Origin: an uncultured Collinsella sp.
Lineage (GTDB): Bacteria > Actinomycetota > Coriobacteriia > Coriobacteriales > Coriobacteriaceae
Assembly (NCBI GenBank): GCA_958346165.1
Contig: CATVQO010000094.1
Location: 1-6,114 of the forward strand
Length of the DNA: 6,114 nt
Direction of reading: 5' to 3'
The notes beneath the pieces are model-generated. The model saw only the letters and a list, made by a program, of their open reading frames with translations, had not been told where the DNA came from and ran no database searches. Below, piece by piece: positions 6,084-6,114 of the stretch (within the stretch, counting starts at the first letter, position 1; each line of letters starts with the position of its first letter). Made by a program: the position numbers and the translations under genes.

Positions 6084-6101
6084 GTACTTTTAAGTGTACC
6101 A
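6084..6101 (-). promoter_or_regulatory. Probable extended -10 promoter and overlapping palindrome of the hydroxylase operon
   Basis: On the minus strand TG-G-TACACT (6101-6093) fits an extended -10 element, with a predicted transcript start near 6086 and a leader of about 18 bases to ATG 6068. The -35 region would lie at or beyond the right window edge and cannot be judged. The 16-base imperfect palindrome GTACTTTTAAGTGTAC (6084-6099; half-sites match at six of eight positions) overlaps the -10 and could be a repressor site. No gene is visible between 6069 and 6114. Confidence 0.4.
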
Positions 6102-6114
6102 AACGAGGGGCCGC

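Overview
The window looks like a stretch of chromosome from a high-GC Gram-positive gut anaerobe of the class Coriobacteriia, most likely a Collinsella-like species. This is inferred from the GC-rich codon use, the tig-clpP pairing and the general look of the proteins. No marker gene in the window proves the taxonomy. Every supported gene lies on the minus strand, so biological order runs from the right edge to the left.

Right half (2323-6068) is a two-gene operon for a molybdenum hydroxylase of the xanthine dehydrogenase/aldehyde oxidase superfamily. The first gene encodes a separate FAD-binding subunit (304 aa). The second encodes a 943-aa protein in which the [2Fe-2S] domains are fused directly to the molybdopterin domain. 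Stop and start share one base (TAATG), which suggests translational coupling. This split, FAD alone and Fe-S fused to Mo, is that of the YgfM/XdhD (YgfN) type of enzyme rather than the three-subunit XdhABC type. A likely extended -10 promoter with an overlapping imperfect palindrome sits at the right edge. A convincing intrinsic terminator closes the operon at 2269-2298.

Middle (2030-2210) holds a class II tRNA-Leu gene (anticodon UAG, CCA encoded) with its own likely extended -10 promoter and a possible terminator hairpin, followed by the promoter and leader of tig.

Left part (1-2010) is the conserved protein-quality-control pair: tig (trigger factor, a ribosome-bound chaperone), then a 163-base gap rich in dyad symmetry, then clpP (ATP-dependent protease subunit), which runs off the left edge after the catalytic triad. 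clpX would be the expected next gene, beyond the window. The tig start is best read as a TTG codon behind a perfect AGGAGG. That choice puts the ribosome-binding signature at the same residue numbers as in E. coli.

Functionally, tig and clpP act in folding and turnover of new proteins. The hydroxylase operon is a metabolic accessory unit, probably oxidising a purine or another N-heterocycle or aldehyde and passing electrons Mo to Fe-S to FAD to an acceptor. Its substrate cannot be read from the sequence. I see no mobile element, CRISPR array or defence locus. Nothing here looks like an entirely undescribed system; the most interesting points are in the hydroxylase active site, the degenerate-looking PPIase domain of trigger factor and the dyads upstream of clpP.
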